This document shows positions 1 through 12,889 of a stretch of 64,000 bases of DNA, one piece after another. The stretch is from Acanthochromis polyacanthus (taxonomy: Eukaryota > Chordata > Actinopteri > Pomacentridae). The position numbers were made by a program, and so were the translations under genes. The notes below the pieces were generated by a model that was given only the letters and a program-made list of their open reading frames with translations, ran no database searches and had not been told where the DNA came from. The stretch covers positions 41,373,677-41,437,676 of the forward strand of contig NC_067116.1 of NCBI RefSeq assembly GCF_021347895.1, written 5' to 3'. Each line of letters begins with the position of its first letter. Positions within the stretch are counted from its first letter, which is position 1.

Positions 1-2012
1 GTAAAAACTTTTATTGTATTTATAAACAGACCTGATATTGACAAAACGGCTCTACAAATTTGTGCTTGTAACGGGGTAGTTTCGTGCTACATCATTGTTA
101 CCCGCGAGTCTGTTTCTGCTATTGGAGACAAAATGATTTGAAAACTCACTCTGCCTGAACAACAAAGGATTTTGCGAACCATTTAACTACCCTCCGTGTC
201 ATAAAACAGCATATGCAACTAATTGCAGTGCATTCTATCAAAGAGCCAAAATCCATTTTTATCATGTTTATCAGAGGAGGAATACCGGTGTAAAAACCCC
301 GTCGGATCGTATAAACCACATAAACTTCGCTATCTTACCTCAACCCGGCTGCTGTTTACACAACACGGCCCCAGACTCAAACAAAAGCTGGAAGGTTCCA
401 TGGAAACCATGGGAAGAGGAGATGATGAGGAGGGAAAAAGAAGAAAAAAAAATGACAGAAGATGGTCAAAGAAACAAACCAAGAAATTAAAAAGTGCTCT
501 TCTTCATTTAGATTTCAGATCTTGCATAAAGTAACTCTTCTTGATTACTCGTCTCGTTACTTTTCTATTAATTTTTCCAGGACTTCTGCACAAACATTTC
601 TGAAATATTTACGTTCTCTGTTACTGATGATTGCTAGGGCGTGCTATCTGGCATTTACTGAGGCATTTATTCTGGGTATTGATGTGAATCATCCTCAAAG
701 CTTGGCAAGAAAACGATCACTTATCATGAGATTCTTGGTAAGAGGACGCCGCAACTGGGAATTCATCAGTTTGTGGAATTTTTGCAGAGACAGTCCTCTT
801 ATTTGGAACTAAATGTGTCTTATTCGCTGCTCCTCTTCACACCTCACCTACATCCCCCTTAACCACAGAGAGATTGAGAAACTGGGGTCTGATTTAAGTC
901 TGTTCCAAGAATCCCATCCGTCTTCATTCACTCTGGCTAACCCGGGACGGTGCGAGTGTTTTTTGGCTGGTAGAGCGCCAAGTTTTGGGAAAAAGAAAAT
1001 TTTTTGGGCACGTCTGTGGGAGAGTGGATGTTACCCTCCACCGAAGCAATTTTCTCACAAATCAAATGCTTATCTTGGATCGGCTGCAGTCATCAGTGCA
1101 CCGGGGATCGTTTTGAAGGATGTCTGGTTTGGGTTCAGCGTTTCTCGGGGTACCTCTGCCCACCCAGGCGGACCTGCTGATCTGGCTCTTGTAAAAAAAA
1201 AAGGCAACTCTATTCCACTTTGTCTCCCAGAGAAACACAAATAAATTCCTTTTAATCAGCAGTGCGCTCTTCGGGGGCTCATTTGGAAGGAATGTAATTG
1301 AAACTTAAGGTAACATTATTCATAAGGTAAATGTGCTTTGGTAAGCTTGATTTCTCTCCCACCGCAGCTGGGCCTTTGAGCAGCGAACCTCACGGCAGTT
1401 TTAAACGAAGACACGATTATTTGAAAATTGACAAAGTGGGCTTTGAAACTGTTTAGGAAAGCGGCGTGCGAAATTGTAAAACTCACGGACGACATTTCAG
1501 CAAATGATCGAATACAAACTCTCGGCTATCACGAGAGGTCCTTGGCTCCCCTCTTCCTGTCTGTCCTCTTCCCTTCATGTTTTCTGCTTTCCTGCCAGCG
1601 TTGGCTTTCTGACGCTCTCTGGAAGTGCAGAGGGGGGAAAAGGTCCCGAGTTCAGCTCCTCTGAAAGGGGATCTAAACCGCGTGCTAATGAGAATGCCAA
1701 GCCTAACAGGGACTGACAGCTCATCGCACTGCTGTGTGCATATATGTGTGCGACTGTGCCAAATATCTGTGCGCATTTATTATGAGAATGCAAACATCCC
1801 TGTCGGATCTCAATATTTTTTTCATATGCATGCATGCAGGAATGCACCCGCACAAACACACGCAGAAAGGCGCGTGTTAAATTGCGCAGAGTCCGCATGC
1901 ATCAGTCATTCAGCAGTAATAATATTTAGAAATTTGATTGGAAATGTAAGGGATAAGCGCGCCTCCCTTCCTCCCTCCTCCCCACTTAACTGCATCATTG
2001 CCTTAATCACCG

Positions 2013-2030
2013 TCTCTCTCTCTCTCTCTC
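2013..2030. repeat. (TC)9 microsatellite
   Basis: This is an uninterrupted TC run. It is followed on the + strand by about 250 bases that are strongly purine-rich (about 2060-2310). Confidence 0.9.
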
Positions 2031-2339
2031 TTTCTGCACTCGTCTATGTGGGCTCAGATGAAAAGCAGATGGATCAGATGGTAGCGAGACACGACGAGAG
2101 ACATGAAGGGGAATAAAACGGGCGTTAAGTCAGACGAAGGGGTCAGAGTCGGACAGAAAAAGCGGTTGAAAGACGCAGGGAGAGAGTGAAGCTGAGGAGA
2201 AAGTGAGCTGGAGAGATAAAGGCAGCTGAGGGGTCAGGCCGGGAGCGAGGGAACAGTCAGCCATTTTCAGATGAAAGGAATCCAACCAATCCCCTCAATG
2301 ATAAACATGTGTCTGTGTCACCCATCCCAGGACTCGGGT

Positions 2340-2481
2340 CTGTTCCTGCACGTGTGTGTGTTAGTGTGAGACAGTGTGTGTGTTTTTACAGACACTGACA
2401 GCGCCCATGATCATATACACTTACACACACACCGACACCTCGTCCACCATTTTGGCAACAGCCGAAGGGGGGGGGGGGGGG
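2340..2481. repeat. TG/CA-rich stretch ending in a 15-G homopolymer
   Basis: Short TG runs (about 2349-2382) are followed by CA runs (about 2418-2433) and then an uninterrupted run of 15 G at 2467-2481. The G-run is a plausible G-quadruplex former and a likely site of length polymorphism or sequencing error. Confidence 0.8.
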
Positions 2482-2799
2482 CGTTACAGCGTGAGTGCTA
2501 ACTGACAAAAGCCATCACACCCTCAGAGCAACACCGGAGCCAGATAGCGGAGCATTTCATTCTCTTCTATTCTCTGCTCCCGTTTTTAAACTTTAGTCCT
2601 GTCCTCACCTGCTTTCTAAGCTGCTGCTTGTGTGCTTTGCTTTATAAGAAAGAGAAAATAACATTAACATATTCTAAAATAGGAGCCTTTAAGTGTACAT
2701 CTCATTGATTCTCGTTGCTATAAAGAGCAGACAAATTATATTATGTCAATTTGCAACTTTTAAGAGTGGTCGATCTCCCAAATTCTCCGCTCTATTTAT

Positions 2800-3180
2800 C
2801 ATTAAGTTCATTCATTAGGGATTGATTGATGCCAATTAATCAAGATGGCAGATTTTTGGAATCAATATTCTAGTACATTTGCATTAAAATGAGTCAAAAT
2901 GAAGAATAACTAAAACTCTCATACAAAACTTAGTTTAAATATTTATGTTTCACATATTCCTAATCGCTACAGTGGATTAAGCGGTGTATAGATAATGGAT
3001 GGATAGCCTTATTAAGGGGAATTCTTCAACATTTAATCCCACTTTTGACAGGCTAAAACATTTTAAAAGATATTTACTTATTCCTGAAGCTGCTAAGAAA
3101 AAACATCTCTAATAATCGGAAAAATGCTGGATATTGGATCTGAAAATTGGCCGATAACTGGTCAGCCCCTGTCATACACA
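2800..3180. repeat. Degenerate dispersed-repeat remnants, including a GGAT-type tail
   Basis: Around 2965-3005 the text reads like the 3' tail of the teleost retrotransposon family seen at 51137 (AAGCGGTGTATAGA followed by ATGGATGGAT). The bases around it (ATTGG.CCGATAACTGGTCAGCCCC near 3145-3172) resemble a second common fish repeat with alternating ATCGG/CCGAT motifs. Both are too decayed to delimit. Confidence 0.35.
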
Positions 3181-3289
3181 TGTCATGGACATAAGTAATC
3201 AGAAATGTAACATTAGCTGGAAAATTATTGGTACCCATTGGGTTGCATTATCCCTCAAAGGTTCGACTCTGACATCTAAGAAAACCACT

Positions 3290-3955
3290 GATCAGTGAGG
3301 CTAAATGGAAATAAAGGCTTCAGTTTGCTATGGAGTGTAAAGATTGAACTCTGAAGCAATGGAAGAAGGTCATGTGATCTGATGAGTCCAGATTTACCCT
3401 GTTCCAAAGTGATGGGGGCATCAGGGTAAGAAGAGAGGCGGATGAAATGATGCCCTCATCATGCCTAGTGCCACCTTACAAGCCTGTGTAGGTTAGGGCT
3501 ATGATCTGGGGTTGGTCAGGTTCAGCAACATTATGCGACCAAAGAATGAGGTCAGCTGATACCTGAAGATACTGAATGACCAGGTCTTTCCATCAATGGA
3601 GTTTTTCTTCCCTGATGACATATTCCATGATGGCGATGCCAGGATTCATGGGCTCACACTGAGAATGAGTGGATCAGGGAGCATGAGATGGATTGTCCTC
3701 CACAGAGTCCAGACCTCAGCCCCACTGAGAATCTTTGGGATGTTCTGGAGAAGACTTTGTTCAGCGGTCCGACTCTCCCATCATCAATATAAGATCTTGG
3801 TAGAAAATTAATCCAACTCTGGACAGAAATAAATTCTGTGACACTGCAGAAGCTCATCAAAACGATGCCACGGCCAATGTGCGCCATACTCAAAGCTAAA
3901 AAAGTCCGCAAAAAATTTTGGAGCGTGCAACAATTTTTTTTTGGACAGGCAGTAT
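3290..3955 (+). mobile_element. Tc1/mariner-like transposon fossil, 5'-truncated
   Basis: Translating pieces in shifting frames gives Tc1 transposase signatures: SDESRFTLFQSDG near 3379-3417, then, in another frame, CPPQSPDLSPTENLWDVLEK near 3696-3755. The second is the usual region before the last catalytic acidic residue. In-frame stops and several small deletions break the gene, so it cannot make transposase. The right end (TTTTTTTTGGACAGGCAGTATA, ending near 3955) looks like the inner-to-outer end of a Tc1 terminal repeat next to a TA. No matching left terminal repeat is visible, so the element is truncated. Orientation is the same as the host gene. Confidence 0.8.
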
Positions 3956-6900
3956 ATAAAAATGCTTTATTTATGAACTGACTTACAGAATGAAACATCA
4001 TTCTAAGTTTACGTCCCTCAAAATCTGTTTGTGAATAAGCATGATCGCAGGACAACGTGATCACAGATAACTATTAAAAAGATCAACACTGACATGAACT
4101 GCAAGATTCAATCAAAACTGTGACTTTTCTATAATTTTCAACATATTTTGCTCTATTTACTAAAGGCTTTCAGTTTTCTTCATTATTTCATCCTAAAAAT
4201 ACGACTTTTGTTCAAATCACTTTAAAAACTCAGCAACATGAGCCAGTGTTTGCTATCGGGCTCGTTTCTGTTTCCTTAAGTGTTTACATTATTTTGTCCA
4301 CCCTCTCCACCGCACTTCCTCTCCCCTCCATTCATTCGGGGGAGCTGAGGTCCCTTCGCTCCGTCATCTCATCCCCAGAGACGGATGCTGAGAGAAGGGC
4401 CTCAGTGGCTCCTCTGTTGACTCGCCCACCTTCCTGGAGCGTTGCCATGGTCACTACCAGCGTGGCCTGAAATGAACCGGGTGGGGGAGTCAATGGGTGT
4501 TCAGGGGGGAGGAATGGCGAGAGCAGGGAGACCACAATAGGGACAGTGAAGGATGGTGACCCGAGAGGAAGTGGAAAATAGAGGAAAAACAGGGGCTTTT
4601 ACTTTGAAGGGGTGCACATTTTTAAGCTCGTCTGTGTTGTTCTAAAGGTAAAGTTGCGTCAGTGAACTTTTTAACCAAATATTTTAGCGCGTGCTCGTGC
4701 ATGCATGTATGTTTGTACAAGTGTGCGACTTCCTTTATGGTATTTTCTCAACAATGGCTGCGGTGGATGAGCTATTTATTTGTGGGAGCTGCAGGGTACA
4801 ATCGTTCTTTTTCATTCTTCTATTGTAACCCTGAACTGTGTAAAGCATCTGTCAACGAGCCTCTCAACGTGTGTGTGTGTGGAGCCAACGAAACCACGGC
4901 TACTCACCCGTAACCACACGAACCATTGGGTCACTGGCACACACTCATGCATGCAGGAGAACACATAAACACTCACACAGACTGTGGCTCTGCTTGATGT
5001 GGCTCCATTTTCTCCCCAACCGACTCCGACAGATATCGTTTGCAGTGAACCTTGAGTCGATAACGTTTCGGTGAACGCGCCCGGAGTCTCAACTTCACTT
5101 CATTATTGTCAAAACCGACGTGTAGCTGCTACTAAAACCAACAGTGATCTAGTAAAATCCCAGTGTTAATTAAGATAGGCTTTGGCCCAGCAGGGAGTGT
5201 GGTGAGGTGGAAACTAAGAGCATGGTGGTGTGGAAAAAAACACTTGTATGTTTAGATAATGGCACCAGGAATATACATGTGCATATAAACAGAAGTTAAT
5301 GCAAGATTCGGGACCAGCGTATCATCTCTTTACAATAAAAACTACATAACCAGCTGTGGAAACTCACAGCGGCTTTGATAGAAAATTATTTCCTCCACGG
5401 TGGCTTATTAAGCTGAGGTGTGTGTGTGTCGATGTGGACTGTTTGTTTGTATGTCTGTGGCTCCAGTTCAGGCAGACATTTGTTCCTGCAGTCTCAGGCA
5501 GCGATCAGGGAGGAGATAACGCTAAGGTTAGACCAGGGTCATTGAGAACTTGTGTGTCTGGATATGCATGTGGGTACTGTCCTGTTTGAAGAGAAGCTGG
5601 CTGCACATGTTCAATAGTTTCTATCCAAACACTGCTGTGTGTCTGTGCATCATCAGAGTGAGAGAAATGTTCTCTGCTGCATTTTCCAGCAACAGGCTGA
5701 CTTGGAAATGCTTCTGTCCACATGTAGAGTAAAAGCCTGGTGGTAGTAGCACTTAAAATGGCAAAATTGTGCAACAGTTTGAGTTGCTGCCATTAAAATG
5801 GGTGCAATTAGTGAATTTGCTTACTTGGATCTACGTCTACGTCTCATTCTGCCTTGGTGAACTTCGACATGCTAATTTATCTAGGCACAAACTTAACTCA
5901 CCAGAAACCCTGCAAAGTTCCCTCTGGTCCTTCAGAATGAAGTTTATTGAAGAATAACTAATTTTGTGGTTCCGAAAAAGACGATGAATCACAATCAAAT
6001 GTTGCAGTGCAGAACCACTGGATGTTGCTAGATCACCAGCATGTCAGACCAAAATACTCCTCTTCTTCACTTTTATTTACAGTGAGAAAGGTTGTCGTCA
6101 TGGGCAGAGCTAGGCGAAGAATGGTTGCCAAAATACTGATGGGTGGAATTGTTTTGGTGGAACATTTGCATGCAACAAGATGAGTACTGTCGATAAAATT
6201 TAAAATCCATAGTAGAAAACTAGCAGAGCACCCGTTCTGTGAATGTAAATCCTCTGCAAAACTTGTGGTAGGTTTCTGTAGGATGTGGTTGTTGTTTACC
6301 ATAGCAAAGAAAACAGAAATGCAGAGATTGTGGAAGGGAAGGGTAAAGTTGCATGAAATGATCCAGTCAGTGAGACTAACAAAAAACAAACAAAGTGCAA
6401 TGAATGGACATAATGAGTTGTTGTCAAGTAAGATAAGTCATCTTCACTTCACCTGTCCATTCTTCTAGCATGCTCCATAAAACAAATGCATGGTGGGAGA
6501 AAAGACTGTACAAGGAGATCCACACCTTTATAACTCATCATTAGAAGAGTTATAACTGAAGTTGTTACTGACAGATTTTGGAAGTGCTTTGAATTGTATA
6601 TTCTTACCACCTTATCACAGTGGGAAGTTTTAAATTCTCCAGATATTCTCCTGTGTTACGTTGGTCCTCCATGCTCAGCACACCTTTAAAGACTGAAACG
6701 ATGCTACAGTCAAATCTATAAGTAGCTGTCTTATTCTGTATGAGGTGTAAAGTCAAAGCCAGTCTTTAGGAACATCCACAGGAGCCAGCGTGTTTCCAGA
6801 TGTCTACCTCTTGTGGTATAAACACAACATGCACGTCCTCTTTCTAAATTTGCACCATTCTGCACACACAGATACAGAGAGCATAATTTTGGCCTTTATG

Positions 6901-9481
6901 TAGACTTTATGAAGCTTCCAAACTTGAAGCTTTTCCAACTACATCACAGGTACAAAAAAAGTTTGTTGTAGAACAAAGCTGCACTTATTTCACAATGAAA
7001 ATGAGAACGCAGTTCAGCTGTCAAGGATCATAGTCTTGCGGAGACAGGGTTACTATACGTTGTTCTAATCTCTGCTACTTTTCCTACAAGCTGCTTCTTC
7101 CAAGGGGTTTTATTCCCTGACTTCCAGCAAAGACAAACTGCAGAAGTTGTAATCTTGTTTATCCAGTACTCCTCCCGTCTGCTTCGGCATTCCTCTCCAT
7201 CCGTGTGGCCTCTTTGATGATTTGCGGCCCATTTAAAGCCACAATCTTGTGATCTGTTGGTCGGGGTGACCACAAACCCTCGGCACCGGCTGACCAAGTC
7301 TGCTCTTGAGCCGCTGTGGGCTGCACAAACACACACAGCAGGACACACTCGTAGCTGCGAACTCACACAGAAAGATGTAGGGAAAAAAACACCCATAGAC
7401 AGATGTATGTGCCCACATACGTACAGCTCATACCTACTGCACACACACATACTCTTAAATACTGAATTATGGGTCTTTCCCACAGACTGATCCCTTCTGT
7501 CAGAAGCCTGTGCTGAGCTGTGGTCCAAACCCAATGTTTTCCTTAATAGAGGGTATGGGTGCTAAAACTATTAGAGGCAGCAATCATAGTCTTAATCATA
7601 TTGGATTTCTTCATACCAAGCACTTTCCCTGGGAGGCTGCAGTGCCGAGAGCTCTGGGTGGTTAGAGGTTAGATGTATATGGAAGTATATGAGAGGGTCT
7701 CACAAGCAGCATGACAGAAAAAATGTAAAGAATGTGTATGTGCTGGTAAATGTATACGTCAACAAGTTCTTGCATGTGAGAGAAAACTCGTTTATTAAAG
7801 ATAAATATGTGTATTTATGTGTAATTTTACCATGGATTACTTACATCGGAATAATGCACATGCATGTTTTTGAGAGAGGTAGACGGAATTGTGAAGCAAA
7901 CCTTGGCTTGGTTGTGGCAAGACCCATACAGACGAGACACTAAAGGGATAAAGAGGCAGCCAAGAATGTGACAGAGCAACAAAATAAAATTGACACTTGA
8001 AATATGTGTCGCAGATTCATGAAAGGTTAATTTCATCTGCGCTCCAGATGCGGTGAAATTTAATTCATCCTTGGTGCGGTGTGAGAATCATCACGCTTTA
8101 GCTACATCGCTCTTCGTCCACTGCAAGTCTGATTTTCTCGATTTCTTTCACTCTCACACCCACACACACGTTCATGCACACACAAAAATGAATCAAGGTT
8201 GTAAATAAATTAAGGAGATTGTAAAAACATTCTCTAAGCTCTGGCAGGGGCTCAAATCAACAAAGCTAAGTGCCTAAACTGCAGATTTATGAAATAATGA
8301 GAGTCTTATGAGGGCAGTTAAATGCCCGGGCCTCTGATGTGACGGCCAGCAGCGCTCCTAGTCAAGGCCAGCTTAAGGAAGAGCTACTAATCTATGGCCA
8401 GCGTTACTGTAACCCCCCTCCACCACATGCAGTCCAGACTCTGCCTCCCACCTCCAAACCACTGGCAGCACAGACCAGTTAATTCCCATATCCCATCACT
8501 GGGCTCTCCCCTCTCCGCCGCCTCCCACTCGCTGCTTCTGTGAGTTTTCCTGTCTGTTTGTTTGTCTGTTTTGTTCGGTCTCCATGTTGGCTTCCACGTC
8601 TCTCCGTCTTCCTTCTCGCACACAAATACATTTTTTCCTCCCTCTCTATTTTCTCCGCCTGTCACACACAAACACACTTTAACACTTATACGAATGCATG
8701 TTTTCTCCAACTGTCTTTCCTCCAATGCTGATTAGTTGCTGTGACGATGCAGGCAGACTCATTTATGGGATGCTCGTAAACATGATGAATTCCTCTTCGG
8801 TCCAATTTTCAGCACAGGCTTGATGTCTGATTCGGCTGTCACTGCGAGCAGACTGTTAATTAATTGCAGCATGGAAAGGCTAAAACTTCTTAATTAAGAT
8901 GAGCACTTTGGAAGCTTTCTGGCTGATATCCCTAGAACATAACTCATATTTTTAAATATATTATGATGAAGAGAGATCAAGATTATGTTCCCCAAATAGC
9001 TAAAGAAAACAAAGTCCGAAGTCTCCTGAAACTCAAAGTATTTTTCTAATTCCTCTACTTTGAAATGATCTTAAATTAAAGTCCAACTCTTACACATTTA
9101 AGCTACTCAAAGGAACTTGATCTGCAGAATTTGATCCAATACAACAACTTAACTTAACATATATAACCCCTGTCTAAGCAAGAAACAGCCAAAAATGCAG
9201 AGTCGCATAGTTCATTTCAGTTTAATTGTTAGCTTATGGCTTGAAGTTTTATAGCAGTAACATCTTGAATTCAGTATTTTCAAGAACAGACTTTAAACAC
9301 ACTGTTGCTGCACTGCTATGTATTCTATAGGTAAGTGAAATACTTTGGCAGTAACACCAGGAACTCCTATTATATCACCTCATTTTCAGTTTTACACATT
9401 TTCCTCCTCCTCATATTGTGTTCTTTCTCACCTGTTCTTCTTTAGTTTGGTCTCCATCACCAGCACAGTTTTCACTCCTCT
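3956..9481. other. Intronic sequence without recognised features
   Basis: No coding exon, RNA gene or repeat family is recognised. Short CA/TG-rich runs occur near 4870-4980, 5420-5435, 7325-7450 and 8155-8190. An AT-rich block around 8845-8905 contains two TTAATTAA-type motifs and looks less repeat-like than its surroundings. The open frames here, the longest being 168 codons on the minus strand at 7028-7534, have cysteine-rich translations driven by TG/CA runs and match nothing known to me. Confidence 0.5.
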
Positions 9482-9581
9482 GGCTTTTAACCCTTTGATG
9501 CACAACATGGGGCAAAAGTGACCCAATGCAATAGAAAATGGTATCTCCTGACGCATGCTGTGCATGAAAGGGTTAAAAGCC
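9482..9581. repeat. Foldback (hairpin) element, 28-bp arms
   Basis: Arms 9482-9509 and 9554-9581 are reverse complements at 26 of 28 positions, separated by 44 bases. The inner arm includes TTAACCCTTT.ATGCACA.CATG. This is the architecture of a very short foldback MITE. I have an impression of similar sequences in other fish but no class assignment. Confidence 0.75.
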
Positions 9582-10284
9582 TGTGTGAAGTGACTGAGCT
9601 TTGGATGGGCGTGTTAAGTATGTCTGAGACTGTGTGATGTCTTTTAAAATGATCAGTTTGCAGACTGCAGAACTGGATTAAGAAGTGTTTAATTGCACCA
9701 GCATTGTCCCAGTCAGTCCATCACATGAAAAAGATATTTGCTTTTCATTCACACAGACAGAAAATGAAGGAGAGGGGAAAAGGAGAGGCAGAAATTTGCA
9801 TGATTAAATTATGGCAGCACAGAAAGGTTGTGGTCATTTTTAATTTCTGGAAATCTAATCACATTACTTTACAAACTGCTTGTAGGAGCCTAAATGTGTT
9901 TAGGTTAATGTGTAACGATTAAAGTGCGGTAACTTGAGTTCTATGAATAGTGGCTGTGGTTGGGTAGTCTGCTATCAGGCATGGAGAGGGGAGGCACTCT
10001 GTTTATTATTTTTGATTGGCTTGGAATATTTTCTGGATTTGGACAAAGAAGAATTGTTTTTGTACACTGTATTTTGGTTGTTCGAAATTTTAAGCAAATC
10101 GTACAACTTTCACAAGTGGCCCATTTTTTCTTGGAATGTGGTTTGTAGGTAGGAGAATTTTCAGAGCGTCAAGCTGTCGGCTTCTTTAATTGGAACCTAC
10201 ACTACTCAACAGCAGAAATAATTACTAACGTTTTATATTACTGTACATTTCTTTCAGTTATACAGCCCAACTCTGTTTGAAAAC

Positions 10285-10620
10285 AACCATCAATGACTGC
10301 GTCTATATGCCAACTATTATTGCACTATTATTCCAAAAATGACAATATGTCAAAATATATGCAGACCATGCAAACAGCACATTGTTGTTGGATATTCCAA
10401 ATTACGCATTCACTTGGAAAACTTTCTGAATAATTCTTGGGATACATACGCTGATACTATTGAGGTTTCAGGAGCATTCCTTGGATTTGTATGCAGTGCA
10501 CTCAGCATATTTACTTAAACTGGGTATTTTATTTGAAACAGAATCAATCCTAAAATCAGAATAAGGGCTGATCAAGGCAAGTTTAAATCGATTGGTATCA
10601 ACACCAACTTCAGCTCGATT
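10285..10620. repeat. Possible dispersed repeat, class unknown
   Basis: Phrases such as ATTATTCCAAAAATG, CAGACCATGCAAACAGCAC and AATTCTTGGGATACATACGC resemble a dispersed teleost repeat that I recall only vaguely. No terminal inverted repeats or target duplications are seen, so limits are approximate. Confidence 0.3.
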
Positions 10621-10766
10621 CTATATATATGTCCAAACAGCTGTTGCAGAGTTAAATAATTTTCCTAGCAAATGCAACATTATCAGTTGACAAATCATTC
10701 ATTTATGATGCAAACTGAGTACACTGAACATTTATCCTGTGTTGCTGCGATGGCCACATCGCAAAA

Positions 10767-10825
10767 ATCCCAGTGGTTAATATGGCAGTTGCCATAAAAG
10801 CAACTGTCATATTAACCACTAGGAT
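10767..10825. repeat. Compact 59-base hairpin (26-bp stem, 7-base loop)
   Basis: Arms 10767-10792 and 10800-10825 pair at 24 of 26 positions around the loop CATAAAA. Complementarity stops abruptly outside the arms. The size is close to a short microRNA precursor, but the near-perfect stem and abrupt ends fit a tiny foldback MITE equally well. No promoter or expression evidence is available from sequence. Confidence 0.7.
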
Positions 10826-12889
10826 ATTGGACTGCTACACAGGTTCCTGGCTTAATTGAGGTCATGTACACCAGTCATATGTCATTAAGCGTCATGGGAG
10901 ACTTTGCCATCGGGCCTTTTTACGAGCTAAACCTCCACAATGCTCTCTGCTTGCCAACACAGAGCTGCCACCTTCTCTGTTTGCTACAGTAGCAAACAAG
11001 CACCACAGCTAAGATTCAGCTAAATAAAACACTGAAGAGTGTATTATTTAAGACAATGGTATTGTGTAACGACAGAAACCAAATTTCAAATGACTCGGAT
11101 GAGATCAGGGGCAAAAAAAATTTCGGTAACCTCACTGTTTTTTATCTAAGTTTGTGACGCACAGCCTCTGACCTGTTTACCATCAGCTCTGTGGGTTGTA
11201 CACAATGCAAAACGCTGGGGTAGAAACGCATGCCTGAAAGAAAACCTCACATTTTTGGTTGGAAAGAGAAACAAACCTACTTTCAAGCATCACGGAAGAC
11301 TGAAAGGTTTTTGGATTATTGCAACAACCTTTTCAAGACGGCGGTTGAAGGAATGAAAGACGGAGGTTGTGTTTGCAAGGTCAAACAATTGTGAAACCAG
11401 TGGAAAATTCAGACAAACATCGAGTACGCCAGGCTTCATGTAAGCAGGAATATTAATAGATTTATTTTTCATTAGTAATGTAAACAGCCCAGTTGAAACA
11501 TTGTCTTTTTTGGAAGAAGGGCAGAAACTGGAGTATTTCATTTCAGTCAATCAGGAGGTATTTACTGACCACCACCACCAACTAACTGAGCCTCAGTGAC
11601 TCCATGAAGCAGCATCATCCTGGTCTTAGTTTGTATTGCTCTACCTCATAATCATAATGTCACAGGGGGTTAAAACAACACCTTGGCTTTTTTTTGCATT
11701 TCTTTTAACCAATTACAATCATCTTGGGCAGCATTAAGCCCAGGATGCAGTCATGGTGTCCCTGCAAAATAGCAATAAGTGACCTGATTTAGTGAAACAT
11801 TCGCATGACGGGAAGTGACTGTTAATACAATGGAAAATTCACTGCAAGAACCAATCAAACCTTCCTTATTGCATGATTAAATCTGCAGCAAACCCTACTA
11901 TTTCCAGCATGTAACTTGATGTTTAGAGGTAGTCGTTTTCCAGAGCAAAAGCGATTTTAAGTTGCAGACAGCAAAAGGGGAGAAGAAAAGTGCATGAAGT
12001 TTGTGGCGCCAGGCTGCTTTACCACTGACTGGTTAGTTGGCCAGATAAGAAGACAACATGTGAGAAACAACTCTGAAGCTTCTGGAAGGTGCATTAGTCA
12101 CCTGTTTGTTTTAAATAAAACCCTAAATTTACATAGACAAAATCAGGCACGCAAAAGCACATAAAAGTATAACGGGCAGAATATGGCGTGGAGAAGCTAA
12201 GAGGAGATGCCGCCAAGACATTTTCCAACACTAAACATACTTTTTCTGCCTGTCAAACCCATCAGAAATCTCTCCGGTGGTCCCAAGACTTTTAGGTGCT
12301 GGCAAACGTCGGTTGGCAATAGTTGGAAAGGTAGGAAATATTGTGTGTTTGCGTCCACTTTTACTGGATTTGGACTTCCTCGTGGATGTGCTGACAGAAG
12401 GTTTTGAAATGATTGAGCTGCATGACCTTCACTGGTCGTGCGATTTCCACCCTCATATTTAACACTCCCTCACACACGCACTGCTTGTTCACTGAAAGTT
12501 TTACATTACAGTCCTACTCTGTCTCTCTTCTGTTTTTCTGCAGGCCCAACGCGCTTGCATGAAATCGAACATTTCTCCCGCTGATTTGCCGTGAAATGGT
12601 GTGCTTGTGTGGGATTACGCCGCGTTAGCTTCAGCATGGAGTCTAACAGGGGCGTGACTGAAACAGAGGAGGGGAAGTTCGGTTCACTTAGTGCTACTTC
12701 TGCCGCTCCGGCCTATTAAGACAGTCGCAGCTCTGTGCAATCTGGACAAACTCTGGAGTGAAGACAGACGCATGTGGGAACACAAAACGCGCAGTATCCG
12801 CACACATGCACGCAAGTTACAAGTGCACGCTCCTGCAGAGAGAAGCGAGTGTGTTTTCGACGTGGAGCACAGGAAGGAGGAAGGACATG
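10826..12889. other. Intronic sequence without recognised features
   Basis: Nothing supported as a gene. A pyrimidine tract plus CAG at about 12515-12543 resembles a 3' splice site, but the bases after it reach an in-frame stop in the phase-0 reading (TGA at about 12591) and do not resemble TIKI. Confidence 0.5.

Noticed and set aside
3654..4064. 136-codon minus-strand frame overlapping the Tc1 fossil
   Set aside because: It is the antisense of the Tc1 transposase relic and its flank, with no independent support.
7028..7534. 168-codon cysteine-rich open frame on the minus strand
   Set aside because: Driven by TG/CA-rich composition, with no signal peptide, domain or splice support.
12515..12595. 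Acceptor-like pyrimidine tract followed by CAG and a short open stretch
   Set aside because: The phase-0 reading hits TGA after 16 codons, and no frame resembles the TIKI segment expected before exon A.
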